Assembly: GCA_013696665.1 (NCBI GenBank)
Contig: JACCYC010000060.1
Coordinates: forward strand, 1 to 44,616
Length of the DNA: 44,616 nt
Direction: 5' to 3'
DNA from: Burkholderiaceae bacterium
GTDB lineage: Bacteria > Pseudomonadota > Gammaproteobacteria > Burkholderiales > Burkholderiaceae_F
Within the stretch, counting starts at the first letter, position 1; each line of letters starts with the position of its first letter. The translations under genes and the position numbers were made by a program. Positions 24,098 to 33,110 of this stretch are shown piece by piece. The notes below the pieces were generated by a model. The model searched no databases and was not told where the DNA came from. It worked only from the letters and a program-made list of their open reading frames with translations.

Positions 24098-24214
24098 GCG
24101 ATGTGACCGTCGTTTTGATCAGTCTATCATCGGCTTTCGCGCGCTCTTGCTACCAACGCTTGCGGCGCGTATTTCGGGCTTACTTCGATCGTTCGCCCTT
24201 CTTGCCGACTGGGC

Positions 24215-24418
24215 ATGGCGATGGACCAGGAAGAAATAAGGCGGCGCATTATCGAGCTACAGGTCGAACATCGGGACCTGGACGCAGCGATCGATCGCCT
24301 TGCAGCCCAGTTGAATATCGATGATTTGACCCTACGGCGCATGAAAAAGCGCAAATTGCAGGTCAAGGACGCGCTGGCGCAGTTCGAAATGCGTCTGGTG
24401 CCCGATATTCCCGCGTGA
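24215..24418 (+). CDS. YdcH-like small helical protein (DUF465)
   Basis: 67-residue protein with the YdcH/DUF465 pattern: HRDLDAAIDRL in the first helix and DDLTLRRMKKRKLQVKDAL in the second, predicted as a helical hairpin. Function unknown. ATG 24215 or ATG 24221 could be used, and no clear ribosome binding site precedes them. The TGA overlaps the GTG of dinG in a GTGA, suggesting coupled translation. Confidence 0.85.
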   Translation: MAMDQEEIRRRIIELQVEHRDLDAAIDRLAAQLNIDDLTLRRMKKRKLQVKDALAQFEMRLVPDIPA

Positions 24419-26469
24419 CCGCCGCCACGGTCGCCACGCGTTCGGAAAATGTTCGCGCCCGAATCGTTGCGGCTTTTGACCGCGATGGTGCACTTGCTCG
24501 TGCCGTACCCGGCTTTGCCGCGCGTCCGTCGCAGGCGGAAATGGCCGCCGCGGTTTACGACGCGATTGAAAACGGCAGTACGTTAATCGCAGAGGCGGGC
24601 ACCGGTACCGGAAAGACGTTCGCGTACCTGGTTCCGGCATTGATCGCCGGCGGCAAAGTGCTCGTGTCGAGCGGAACCAAGCCGCTGCAGGATCAACTGT
24701 TTCGCAAGGATCTCCCCGCGGTGCTCGATGCGCTGCATATCAACGCCGCTACCGCGCTGCTAAAGGGCCGCGCTAACTATGTCTGTCTTCACCGCACAGC
24801 GCGAGCGGAAAGCGAGGGCATGCTGCCGACGCGCGAGGATGTCGTGCATCTTCGCTCCGTAATACGATTCGCATCGACGACCTCAACCGGTGATCGTGCC
24901 GAGCTTGCCGAGGTCCCGGAGAACGCGGCTATCTGGCCGCTGGTGACGTCAACGCGCGATAACTGCCTGGGAGCGGAGTGCCCGCGTTTCGCGGAGTGCT
25001 TCGTTTACAAGGCGCGTCGCGAGGCTCAGGGCGCCGACATCGTCGTTGTCAATCACCATTTGTTCATGGCGGACCTGGCATTCCGCGACGACTCGATTCG
25101 CGACTTCCTGCCCACCGTCGATACAGTGATCCTTGACGAAGCACACCAGCTGCCCGCAATTGCGGCGGATTTTTTTGGTGCTTCGTTATCACTGGCACAG
25201 TTGCTTGAAGCGGGTCGCGATGCGCGCTCGCTCGGCCTGTCGCGCGCGCCGGATGGTGCGTCCTGGATCACGCTGACCCACCGGTTCGAGCGCGCCGTGC
25301 GCGACTTGCGGCTCGCGCTGGGCAATGCCGGCCTTGCAATCGGCTCGCGCACTCCGGTTGAGCGAATTCCCCGGCGGGCGGATCTGATCCCCGCATTCGA
25401 CGAACTCGACGGATGCGCTGCCGAAGTCTTGCGTGCGCTAGAGATCAATCGGGGGCGCGACGCTGAGCTTGATTTACTGATCGGCCGCTTCTCCGAATTG
25501 CGGCGCGAGCTGAAAGACTGGACCCAGGCAGTGGGGACACCGGCGCACGCAGAGGAAAACGAAGGGCCGCCGGACCCAACCGAACAAAGCAACCCTTCGG
25601 TGCGCTGGATCTCGGTATCAACTCACGGCGCGCAATTCAACCAGACACCGCTTGCGCCCGGGCAGGCACTTGCTCGCGCACGGGAGGCGCAGCCACAGGC
25701 CTGGATTCTGACCTCGGCCACATTGACAGCGGCCGGGCGATTCGATCATTTTTTGGCCGAGGTAGGCATTGAAGGGGCCACCACCGCGCGCTGGAACAGC
25801 CCATTCGATTTTCCGCAACAGGCACTGCTGTATCTGCCGAAGTCGCTGCCTTCGCCCAACGATGCACGCTTCGCGCAAGTCGTCGCCGAAGCTGCATGGC
25901 CGTTGGTGCGGGCCAACGGCGGGCGGGCTTTCATTCTGTGTACGACGCTGCGTGCAGTTGACAAAGTGGCCGATCGGCTACGCCAGCTGATGGCGCTCGA
26001 CGACCAGCAACTGCCGCTGCTGGTCCAAGGCACCACCACGCGCCGAGCGCTGATCGACGCCTTTCGCGCCTCGGGCAGCGCCATACTGGTCGGCAGTATT
26101 AGTTTCTGGGAGGGCATCGACATTCGCGGAGACGCACTGTCTCTGGTAGTGATTGACAAGCTCCCGTTCGCGCCGCCGGTTGATCCGGTCGTCGAAGCGA
26201 AGATCCGTTACCTACGTCGAATTGGCCGCAACCCGTTCAACGAATATCAGCTGCCCGAAGCGATCATGTTGATGAAGCAGGGTGTCGGTCGTTTGATCCG
26301 CGACGAGACAGATCGCGGCGTGCTGATGATCCTCGATGAGCGGCTGCTGACTAAACCTTATGGCAAAGTCGTCCTCGCAAGCCTGCCTCCCTTTGCACGA
26401 ACACGGACCGAAGCCGAAGCGATTGAATTTCTGACGCGCCGCCCGTCTACCGGGCGCGCGCGAACCTGA
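24415..26469 (+). CDS. DinG/YoaA-family ATP-dependent DNA helicase with Fe-S cluster
   Basis: Superfamily 2, XPD-like helicase of 684 residues. Q-motif region then Walker A EAGTGTGKT (about 60-68), four Cys for the [4Fe-4S] cluster (C124, C184, C189, C195), DEAH box at 241-244, and the C-terminal motifs ILVGSISFWEGIDIRG and QGVGRLIRDETDRG. The Cys spacing and length resemble YoaA more than the longer DinG with an exonuclease domain. Members unwind damaged or structured DNA. GTG start overlaps the YdcH-like gene. Confidence 0.9.
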   Translation: MTAATVATRSENVRARIVAAFDRDGALARAVPGFAARPSQAEMAAAVYDAIENGSTLIAEAGTGTGKTFAYLVPALIAGGKVLVSSGTKPLQDQLFRKDLPAVLDALHINAATALLKGRANYVCLHRTARAESEGMLPTREDVVHLRSVIRFASTTSTGDRAELAEVPENAAIWPLVTSTRDNCLGAECPRFAECFVYKARREAQGADIVVVNHHLFMADLAFRDDSIRDFLPTVDTVILDEAHQLPAIAADFFGASLSLAQLLEAGRDARSLGLSRAPDGASWITLTHRFERAVRDLRLALGNAGLAIGSRTPVERIPRRADLIPAFDELDGCAAEVLRALEINRGRDAELDLLIGRFSELRRELKDWTQAVGTPAHAEENEGPPDPTEQSNPSVRWISVSTHGAQFNQTPLAPGQALARAREAQPQAWILTSATLTAAGRFDHFLAEVGIEGATTARWNSPFDFPQQALLYLPKSLPSPNDARFAQVVAEAAWPLVRANGGRAFILCTTLRAVDKVADRLRQLMALDDQQLPLLVQGTTTRRALIDAFRASGSAILVGSISFWEGIDIRGDALSLVVIDKLPFAPPVDPVVEAKIRYLRRIGRNPFNEYQLPEAIMLMKQGVGRLIRDETDRGVLMILDERLLTKPYGKVVLASLPPFARTRTEAEAIEFLTRRPSTGRART

Positions 26470-26625
26470 CCGGCCGGGACCCGCGACTTTTTGCCTGGAC
26501 AACGACGGTCCCTCCAACTTGTCGTGCCACCCCTGCTTTCGACCGTCGAACGCGACCCAGTCAAACCGATGCACAGCGGAAGATCGACACGACCCCGGGT
26601 GTATCCAGTCCGGAGTCGGCATGCA

Positions 26626-27426
26626 CTACTTGCGCCCGCGTAGATACTTGCTGTCCGGAAAATTAAGCGCAAGCACGCGCTCGGCATCGGACTGCAGGTC
26701 TTTCATCTGCAGCGCTTCGTAGGAGCGCATCATGATCGATAGCGCTTCTTCAGTCGACGGCGTCTGCTGAAAATCCCTCAGCACCGCTTGTGCGCGCTGA
26801 ATCGCGGCCAGGTAGGCCTTGCGCGTGAAGTAATAGCGCGCCACGTTGACCTCGGCCTGCCCCTGTGAATTGGCCAAATATGTCATTCGCGCTCGCGCGT
26901 CCGGCGTGTACTTGCTATCCGGATAGCGCGTGACCAAATCCTTGAATGCATCGAACGCTTCACGCGCGGCCTTGGCATCGCGTTCAGAAATATCCTGTCC
27001 GAGGAATCGCCCGAGGAAACCAAGCTCATCGTTGAACGACGCAAGCCCCTTCAGGTAATACATGTAATCGATGTTCGGATGGTTCGGGTACTGGCGAATA
27101 AACCGATCAGAAGCCTGAATCGATTGCGCACTTTCACCTTCCTTGTGATACGTGTACGCAATCTCCATCAAGGCTTGCTGCGCGTGCCGGCCAAATGGAT
27201 AGCGCGACTCGAGCTTCTGATACAGCTCGCGCGAGCGTTTCCAGGCTCCGTTGTTTAACTCGACACGTGCTTCGGAGTACAACTTGTCCGGATCCCACTT
27301 GAGCGTCTCGTCGCGATCGCCCCACTCGATGCCAAACCAGCTGCAACCGCCGAGTGCTGTGGCGAATAGCACCATCATCAGCGTGGCAGCGATGTGCGCG
27401 CTTCGATGCGCCCAATGCGTTTTCAT
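26626..27426 (-). CDS. bamD: Outer membrane protein assembly factor BamD
   Basis: Lipoprotein of the BAM complex that folds beta-barrel proteins into the outer membrane, 266 residues. Signal peptide with lipobox ATALGGC (Cys at 28), then five TPR-like helical repeats (KLYSEARVELNNGAWKRSRELYQKLESRYP is cut here as YSEARVELNN ... LESRYP; later YPNHPNIDYMYYLKGLA). ATG 27426 gives the proper signal peptide; the frame stays open upstream but that part overlaps the divergent rluD leader. Only 49 bases separate its start from that of rluD, so the two share a very compact promoter region. Also known as comL. Confidence 0.95.
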   Translation of the reverse strand: MKTHWAHRSAHIAATLMMVLFATALGGCSWFGIEWGDRDETLKWDPDKLYSEARVELNNGAWKRSRELYQKLESRYPFGRHAQQALMEIAYTYHKEGESAQSIQASDRFIRQYPNHPNIDYMYYLKGLASFNDELGFLGRFLGQDISERDAKAAREAFDAFKDLVTRYPDSKYTPDARARMTYLANSQGQAEVNVARYYFTRKAYLAAIQRAQAVLRDFQQTPSTEEALSIMMRSYEALQMKDLQSDAERVLALNFPDSKYLRGRK

Positions 27427-27475
27427 CAAGGTAGGACCTGGTTCTTCGGTGGGTCGGCAGTATATCGTTGGCGCG

Positions 27476-28504
27476 ATGTCGATTCCCGATCTCGCGGACG
27501 CTGGCAACGACGACGGCTCGTCCAGTCCGGAGGACCGCCTTTCATTCGACATCGACGACCGCCACGCGGGCGAGCGATTGGATAAAGCGCTTGCGCAATT
27601 GATTCCGAAGGTCTCGCGCAGCCGACTGCAGCAGTGGGTCGACGCAGGCGCGGTCAAGGTCAACGGCGAGGCGGTCAAGCCGCGCCATACGCTGAGCTAC
27701 GGCGATGTCATTGCCGTGGACCCGCAACCGGCAGTCGATGCCGCCGCGTACCAGCCGCAGCCCATGCCACTCGACATCACTTTTGAAGATGCAGCGATCC
27801 TCGTGTTGAACAAACCCGCCGGCCTGGTTGTGCATCCGGCGGCGGGCCATTGGTCCGGAACTTTATTGAACGGTCTGCTTGCGCATCATCCGCCACTGAT
27901 CGAGCTGCCGCGCGCCGGTATCGTGCACCGACTCGACGCCGACACGTCCGGGTTGATGGTTGTGGCAAAGACCTTGGCTGCGCACACTTCACTGGTGCGG
28001 CAGCTTCAGTCACGAACGGTGACACGCGAGTACTGGGCGGTCGTGCTCGGAACGCCGCCACTACGCGGCCTTGTCGATGCAGCGATTGCACGTGATCCAC
28101 GCAATCCAATGCGTTTCAAGGTCAGCAATGCCGAGTCGGCCAAGACGGCGCTCACGCATTTCGTGCGTATCGACACGCGCGTTACTGAGGGCGCCTCCGT
28201 TTCATGGCTCGCGTGCCGCCTTGAAACCGGTAGAACGCATCAGATCCGCGTTCATCTCGAGCATCTTGGGCATCCACTGATCGGAGACCCCGTCTATCGA
28301 CGCGGTCTGCCCCCGCGTGCAGAACACATCGATGCTTGGAGGGCATTCAATCGTCAGGCGCTGCACGCATGCCGATTGAGTCTGGATCATCCGACAACGC
28401 GAGAGCGGCTCACATGGTTTCATGCGCCGGCGCCCGACCTGGCGCAGGTGATGACGGCGCTGGGCTTCGGTCCACTGGACACTGCGCGCGACGTGTATGC
28501 ATGA
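27476..28504 (+). CDS. rluD: 23S rRNA pseudouridine synthase RluD
   Basis: Makes pseudouridines 1911, 1915 and 1917 of 23S rRNA (E. coli numbering). 342 residues: S4 RNA-binding domain at about 31-80 (RLDKALAQLIP, SRSRLQQWVDAGAVKVNG) and the catalytic domain with HRLDADTSG, whose Asp154 is the nucleophile. ATG 27476 chosen because it gives the usual short N-terminus. Divergent from bamD, and its stop overlaps the ATG of pgeF by eight bases. The order bamD / rluD-pgeF is conserved in proteobacteria. Confidence 0.95.
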   Translation: MSIPDLADAGNDDGSSSPEDRLSFDIDDRHAGERLDKALAQLIPKVSRSRLQQWVDAGAVKVNGEAVKPRHTLSYGDVIAVDPQPAVDAAAYQPQPMPLDITFEDAAILVLNKPAGLVVHPAAGHWSGTLLNGLLAHHPPLIELPRAGIVHRLDADTSGLMVVAKTLAAHTSLVRQLQSRTVTREYWAVVLGTPPLRGLVDAAIARDPRNPMRFKVSNAESAKTALTHFVRIDTRVTEGASVSWLACRLETGRTHQIRVHLEHLGHPLIGDPVYRRGLPPRAEHIDAWRAFNRQALHACRLSLDHPTTRERLTWFHAPAPDLAQVMTALGFGPLDTARDVYA

Positions 28505-29264
28505 ACAGTGGATCCAGCCCGATTGGCCCGTGTCGCCCAACGTGCGCGCGGTGATCACCACGCGTACCGGCGGCGTGTCGACGGGTCCGTATGGGGTGCC
28601 CCCCGAAATGCGAGAAGGCATGAACATCGGGTTGTCGACTGCGGATGTGGCAGCCAATGTGCAGGTGAACCGCACGCGGTTGCGCGCATACCTGCCGGCC
28701 GAGCCGAGGTGGCTCAATCAGGTGCACAGCGCTAGTGTCGTCGACGCGACGCGGATTGTTGACGACGGCACGAATCAGGCCGATGCGTCGTTTACCGATG
28801 TCGCTAATGTCGTGTGCACGGTCCTGATTGCCGACTGCATGCCTGTGCTGTTTGCAGACACCGCAGGGCAATGTGTGGGAATTGCACACGCCGGATGGCG
28901 CGGGCTCGCGGCCGGAATCATTCAAGCAACGGCGCAGGCGATCCAGCGGCGAGTTGATCGAGCGGGGTCGGAATTGCTCGCATACCTCGGGCCTGCCATC
29001 GGTCCCCGGCATTTCGAAGTCGGTGCCGAAGTACTCGATGCGATGCGCAAGTGCCTGCCTAAGGCCGAGAGCGCTTTCATTGCACTCGGCGACGGTAAAT
29101 ATCGGGCCGACCTTTTTGCGCTGGGACGCCTGGCCCTCGGAGCGGCCGGTGTTACGCGCGTCCATGGCGGGCAGGACTGCACCTTCAGCGATGCGCGGCG
29201 CTTTTACAGCTTTAGGCGCGACCGGATTACAGGGCGCCATGCGGCCCTGATCTGGCGCGTTTGA
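28497..29264 (+). CDS. pgeF: YfiH/PgeF-family multicopper-type protein (purine nucleoside phosphorylase / peptidoglycan editing factor)
   Basis: 255 residues of the YfiH (DUF152, laccase-domain) family. The conserved metal/active-site set is present: H77 in NQVHSA, C114 in IADCMPVLF and H131 in AHAGWRG. Homologues act as purine nucleoside phosphorylase/adenosine deaminase, and E. coli PgeF corrects wrong peptidoglycan precursors. The start lies inside the end of rluD, indicating one transcript. It is followed 40 bases later by phaC, as in other betaproteobacteria. Confidence 0.92.
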   Translation: MHEQWIQPDWPVSPNVRAVITTRTGGVSTGPYGVPPEMREGMNIGLSTADVAANVQVNRTRLRAYLPAEPRWLNQVHSASVVDATRIVDDGTNQADASFTDVANVVCTVLIADCMPVLFADTAGQCVGIAHAGWRGLAAGIIQATAQAIQRRVDRAGSELLAYLGPAIGPRHFEVGAEVLDAMRKCLPKAESAFIALGDGKYRADLFALGRLALGAAGVTRVHGGQDCTFSDARRFYSFRRDRITGRHAALIWRV

Positions 29265-29304
29265 CACGGAGCGCGCGCTGCGGAGAATCGGCGCGAGGAG
29301 ATCG

Positions 29305-31050
29305 ATGATGCCAACGACCACAACTAGCGCAATTAAGCGCGGACCAACGCGCAATAAAACTTCGCAACACCGCCGCAGCTCCGCGGCGCGGTCCTCCAGC
29401 GACACTCCACCGCCGCCGGCCGCTACCGCGACGCAATCGGCGCCGGCTCAGTATGTGCTGCCACCGTCGGCTGAGCAGTTGCTCCAGCTTCAGCAGAATT
29501 ATTTGTCGCAATTTGCTTCGCTCTGGACCGATTTTTTCCAGCACCCGGAGAAATCCGCGGAGCCGATCAAGGACGCTCGCTTTTCTGATCCGGCATGGCA
29601 AAGCAACTCGCTCGCGTCTTTTTATGCTCGAGCCTATCTGCTGAATTCCGATTTCATGAATCGGCTGGCCGATACGGTCGACGCCGATCGCAAAACCAAG
29701 CAACGCGTGAAATATGCAGTGTCCCAGTGGGTGGATGCGGCTGCGCCGTCCAACTTTCTGGCCACGAATCCAAAAGCGCAGCAGATGCTTTTGGAATCGC
29801 GCGGCGAGAGCCTGAAGTCGGGCCTCGACAATCTGATGAAGGATATGCAGCTCGGTCGGATTTCGCAGACGGACGAAACAGCGTTTGAAGTTGGTCGCAA
29901 CGTCGCAACCAGCGAGGGTGCTGTCGTATTCGAGAACAAGCTCTTTCAGCTGATTCAATACGCACCGCTGACCGCCAAGGTCTATGCGCGGCCGTTCGTT
30001 CTCGTTCCTCCGTGCATCAACAAGTACTACATCCTGGATTTACAGCCCGAGAATTCGTTTATTCGGCATGCGGTGCGCGAGGGGCATACCGTGTTTGTCG
30101 TGTCGTGGAAAAATCCGCACAAGGCTGAATCCAACCTAACCTGGGACGATTATCTCGAGCATGGCGCAATCGAAGCGCTGCATGTTGCGCAACAGATTGG
30201 CGGGCAACAGCAGGTCAACGCGCTTGGTTTCTGCGTCGGCGGCACGATCCTCGCCGCTGCATTGGCTGTGATGTATGCGCGCGGCGAAAGCCCGGTGTCC
30301 AGTTTGACAATGATGACGGCGCTGCTCGACTTCGAGGATCCTGGCATGCTCGATCTCTTTATCGACGAGCAGCAGGTTCGGTCGCGTGAACAATCAATGG
30401 GCAAGGGCGGGTTGATGCCGGGTCGGGACCTTGCCGTAACGTTCAACAACCTGCGCTCCAATGATCTGGTGTGGAACTATGTCGTCAACAACTATTTGCA
30501 GGGCAAGCAGCCGCCGGCGTTTGATCTCCTTTACTGGAACGGTGACAGCACCAATCTGCCGGGGCCGATGTACGCCTGGTATCTGCGCAACATGTATCTC
30601 GAAAACAATCTGCGCGTTCCGGGAAAGCTCGTTTGCTGCGGCGAACGCGTTGACCTGAACACGATCGAGGTGCCGTCCTACGTGTTCGCGGCGCGTGAAG
30701 ATCACATCGTGCCGTGGAAGGCCGGGTATGCGTCTGCGCGGTTGTTGCCGGGCGGGGCCAAGGCGGGCGTGCGCTTTGTCCTTGGCGCGAGCGGCCACAT
30801 TGCGGGCAGCATCAATCCGCCGTCAAAGAATAAGCGTAGCTACTGGACATCAGTAAGCAACAAGCTGCCCGCCGATCCCGAGGCGTGGCTGCTGGGTGCT
30901 TCCGAGCAGCCCGGAAGCTGGTGGACCGACTGGAGCAAATGGCTGGCGCAATTCGGCGGCGCGCAAAAGCCGGCGCCAAAAAATTACGGGAGCGCAAAGT
31001 ACAAGTCGATCGAGCCTGCGCCCGGCCGTTACGTTCAGGAAAAAGCCTAG
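29305..31050 (+). CDS. phaC: Class I polyhydroxyalkanoate synthase
   Basis: Polymerises (R)-3-hydroxyacyl-CoA into storage polyester at the granule surface; 581 residues. The lipase-like box GFCVGG gives nucleophile C310, with D466 in REDHIVPW and H498 in GASGHIAGSINPP, spaced as in the Cupriavidus necator enzyme. The N-terminal 50 residues are a low-complexity tail rich in Thr, Ser, Arg, Pro and Ala. AGGAG precedes ATG 29305; ATG 29308 is an equal alternative. First gene of the PHB set, 12 bases upstream of phaA. Confidence 0.96.
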   Translation: MMPTTTTSAIKRGPTRNKTSQHRRSSAARSSSDTPPPPAATATQSAPAQYVLPPSAEQLLQLQQNYLSQFASLWTDFFQHPEKSAEPIKDARFSDPAWQSNSLASFYARAYLLNSDFMNRLADTVDADRKTKQRVKYAVSQWVDAAAPSNFLATNPKAQQMLLESRGESLKSGLDNLMKDMQLGRISQTDETAFEVGRNVATSEGAVVFENKLFQLIQYAPLTAKVYARPFVLVPPCINKYYILDLQPENSFIRHAVREGHTVFVVSWKNPHKAESNLTWDDYLEHGAIEALHVAQQIGGQQQVNALGFCVGGTILAAALAVMYARGESPVSSLTMMTALLDFEDPGMLDLFIDEQQVRSREQSMGKGGLMPGRDLAVTFNNLRSNDLVWNYVVNNYLQGKQPPAFDLLYWNGDSTNLPGPMYAWYLRNMYLENNLRVPGKLVCCGERVDLNTIEVPSYVFAAREDHIVPWKAGYASARLLPGGAKAGVRFVLGASGHIAGSINPPSKNKRSYWTSVSNKLPADPEAWLLGASEQPGSWWTDWSKWLAQFGGAQKPAPKNYGSAKYKSIEPAPGRYVQEKA

Positions 31051-31062
31051 GAGCCATTTGAA

Positions 31063-32241
31063 ATGTCCAATGCAGTCATTGTTGGCGCGGTGCGTACACC
31101 CATCGGCAAGTTCGGTGGTTCGCTTGCGAAGATTTCGGCCGCCGATCTTGGCGCGCTGGTCATCAAAGAAGTATTGCAGCGTGCTGGCGTCAAACCCGAT
31201 CAAGTCGACGAAGTCATCATGGGTCACGTGCTGACTGCAGGCGTTGGCCAGAACGCAGCGCGTCAGGCTCTGATCAAGGCCGGGCTGCCGGTGACGGTAC
31301 CGGCAACAACGATCAACAAGGTCTGCGGCTCGGGGTTGAAGGCCGTAATGCTGGCCGCGCAGGCGATTGCAAACGGCGACGCCGATATCGTGGTCGCCGG
31401 CGGGCAGGAGAACATGAGCGCGTCGCCGCACGTGATGCTCGGATCACGCGATGGCTTCCGCATGGGCGACGCCAAAATGATCGACAGCATGATCGTCGAT
31501 GGCTTGTGGGACGTCTACAACCAGTACCACATGGGCATCACCGCCGAAAACGTGGCGCGCGAACACAACGTGGACCGCCAGACGCAGGACACGTTTGCGC
31601 TGGCGTCGCAACAGAAGGCTGCCGCGGCGCAGGACGCGGGCCGGTTCAAGGACGAGATCGTCGCGGTGCAGATCCCGCAAAGAAAAGGCGATCCCGTCTC
31701 CTTCGACACCGACGAGTTCGTCAATCGGAAGACCAATGCCGAGGCGCTGTCTGGACTCAAGCCGGCATTTGACAAGCAGGGCAGCGTGACGGCTGGGAAT
31801 GCGTCGGGGCTTAATGACGGTGCAGCGGCGCTGCTTGTGATGTCCGAAGCGAAGGCAAAGGAGCTCGGGCTGCAGCCCTTGGCCAGGATCAAATCATTCG
31901 CGTCAGTCGGTGTTGATCCGAAAATCATGGGAATGGGACCCGCGCCCGCATCGCGCAAGGCGCTGAAGAAAGCCGGTTGGACCGCCGATCAGGTGGACCT
32001 GATGGAGATCAACGAGGCGTTTGCGGCGCAGGCGTGTGCGGTCAATAAGGACATGGGCTGGAACACCGAGAAGATCAATGTCAACGGAGGCGCGATTGCG
32101 CTCGGCCATCCGATAGGCGCATCCGGCGCGCGGATTCTCGTAACACTGTTGCACGAAATGAAGCGGCGGGACGCGAAAAAGGGGCTTGCGGCGCTCTGCA
32201 TTGGGGGTGGCATGGGGGTTGCGCTGACGGTCGAACGCTAA
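31063..32241 (+). CDS. phaA: Acetyl-CoA C-acetyltransferase (PhaA)
   Basis: Beta-ketothiolase joining two acetyl-CoA into acetoacetyl-CoA, first step of PHB synthesis. 392 residues with catalytic C88 (NKVCGSGLKAV), H349 (GHPIGASGAR) and C379 (CIGGGMGVAL), the same numbering as in known PhaA proteins. Follows phaC closely and is probably co-transcribed with it. It ends nine bases before the stop of a convergent glycosyltransferase gene. Confidence 0.95.
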   Translation: MSNAVIVGAVRTPIGKFGGSLAKISAADLGALVIKEVLQRAGVKPDQVDEVIMGHVLTAGVGQNAARQALIKAGLPVTVPATTINKVCGSGLKAVMLAAQAIANGDADIVVAGGQENMSASPHVMLGSRDGFRMGDAKMIDSMIVDGLWDVYNQYHMGITAENVAREHNVDRQTQDTFALASQQKAAAAQDAGRFKDEIVAVQIPQRKGDPVSFDTDEFVNRKTNAEALSGLKPAFDKQGSVTAGNASGLNDGAAALLVMSEAKAKELGLQPLARIKSFASVGVDPKIMGMGPAPASRKALKKAGWTADQVDLMEINEAFAAQACAVNKDMGWNTEKINVNGGAIALGHPIGASGARILVTLLHEMKRRDAKKGLAALCIGGGMGVALTVER

Positions 32242-32250
32242 AGTATTTTT

Positions 32251-32994
32251 CTATTTCGCCGCGTCGATGCGCCCGGGCGCCGGATCAACGCGACGCGGGT
32301 CGTACCAGAGCCCCATGTGATCGCGCTGCTCGATCATCTTGCGGCCGGAGATCGCAAACCGTCCGAGAATTCGAAGCACTTCCAAGCCGGAGTAAGTCCG
32401 AAGTTTGCGTCCTGATGTCGACACCGCGGCGCGAACGATGACAAATCGGCCAAGGCGTTTCAACGCGGTACTGAACGCGAGTTCTTCGGCAGCGAACAGC
32501 GTTTCGTCGAATCCACGCGCTGCATCGAATCCAGCGCGCGTACAAAACACGAAGCAACCCGCAGCGAGCCGCATCACGCGCATACCCGCCGTGAGCATTG
32601 GAAGCAGAGCCCTCGCGTAGAACGGGACACGCCCGTCAAAGCAAACCGTCGCACCGCCACCCACAGCGCCATCGACTACTTCGTCGATCGCCGCTTGCAG
32701 TACCGCGGCGTTAATCAGCGTATCGGCGTCGACGAACACCAGCATGTCGCCCTTGCTTGCACGCGCGCCTGAGTTGCGCGTAGCCGCAATCTGGCGATGG
32801 TGCACGGGTAACACGCGTGCAGCCGATTCGGCAGCAATCAGCGCGGTGCGATCGGTCGATCCGTCGTCGGCAACAACGATTTCGTAATCAACCGCGCAAG
32901 CGCGCGCAGCCTCGTGAATCGCATGCAGAGTCGACGCGAGCAGCGCCTCTTCGTTATGTGCAGGAACCACGAAGGACAGCAGTGAGGGTTTCAT
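32251..32994 (-). CDS. Family 2 glycosyltransferase
   Basis: GT-A fold glycosyltransferase of 247 residues: nucleotide-sugar site VVPAHNEE (10-16) and ADDGSTDRT (D43, D44), metal-binding DAD at 89-91, acceptor region AAGCFVFCTRAGFDAARGFDE. One possible membrane-associated stretch near the middle; no clear transmembrane domain. Donor and acceptor cannot be read. It is placed antisense between phaA and phaB, an unusual position, and likely has its own promoter in the 116-base gap before phaB. Confidence 0.87.
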   Translation of the reverse strand: MKPSLLSFVVPAHNEEALLASTLHAIHEAARACAVDYEIVVADDGSTDRTALIAAESAARVLPVHHRQIAATRNSGARASKGDMLVFVDADTLINAAVLQAAIDEVVDGAVGGGATVCFDGRVPFYARALLPMLTAGMRVMRLAAGCFVFCTRAGFDAARGFDETLFAAEELAFSTALKRLGRFVIVRAAVSTSGRKLRTYSGLEVLRILGRFAISGRKMIEQRDHMGLWYDPRRVDPAPGRIDAAK

Positions 32995-33110
32995 TGGCGG
33001 TCAGAGGTCGCGCTAATTGTTCGCAACATAGTGACAGGTGCTTACCCAAGCGATCAGGTGGCCGGCACGACGATTGGTGTCTAATTGCCAAAAATACCAA
33101 GGAGACAGGA

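Noticed and set aside
28410..29405. Open frame of about 330 codons antisense to pgeF
   Set aside because: It covers a gene with intact active-site residues, is Arg/Pro-rich and has no family features.
33087..33098. GCCAAAAATACC before phaB as a possible PhaR site
   Set aside because: It resembles an AT-rich motif I recall for PhaR in Cupriavidus, but two positions differ and I am not certain of that consensus; too weak to list.
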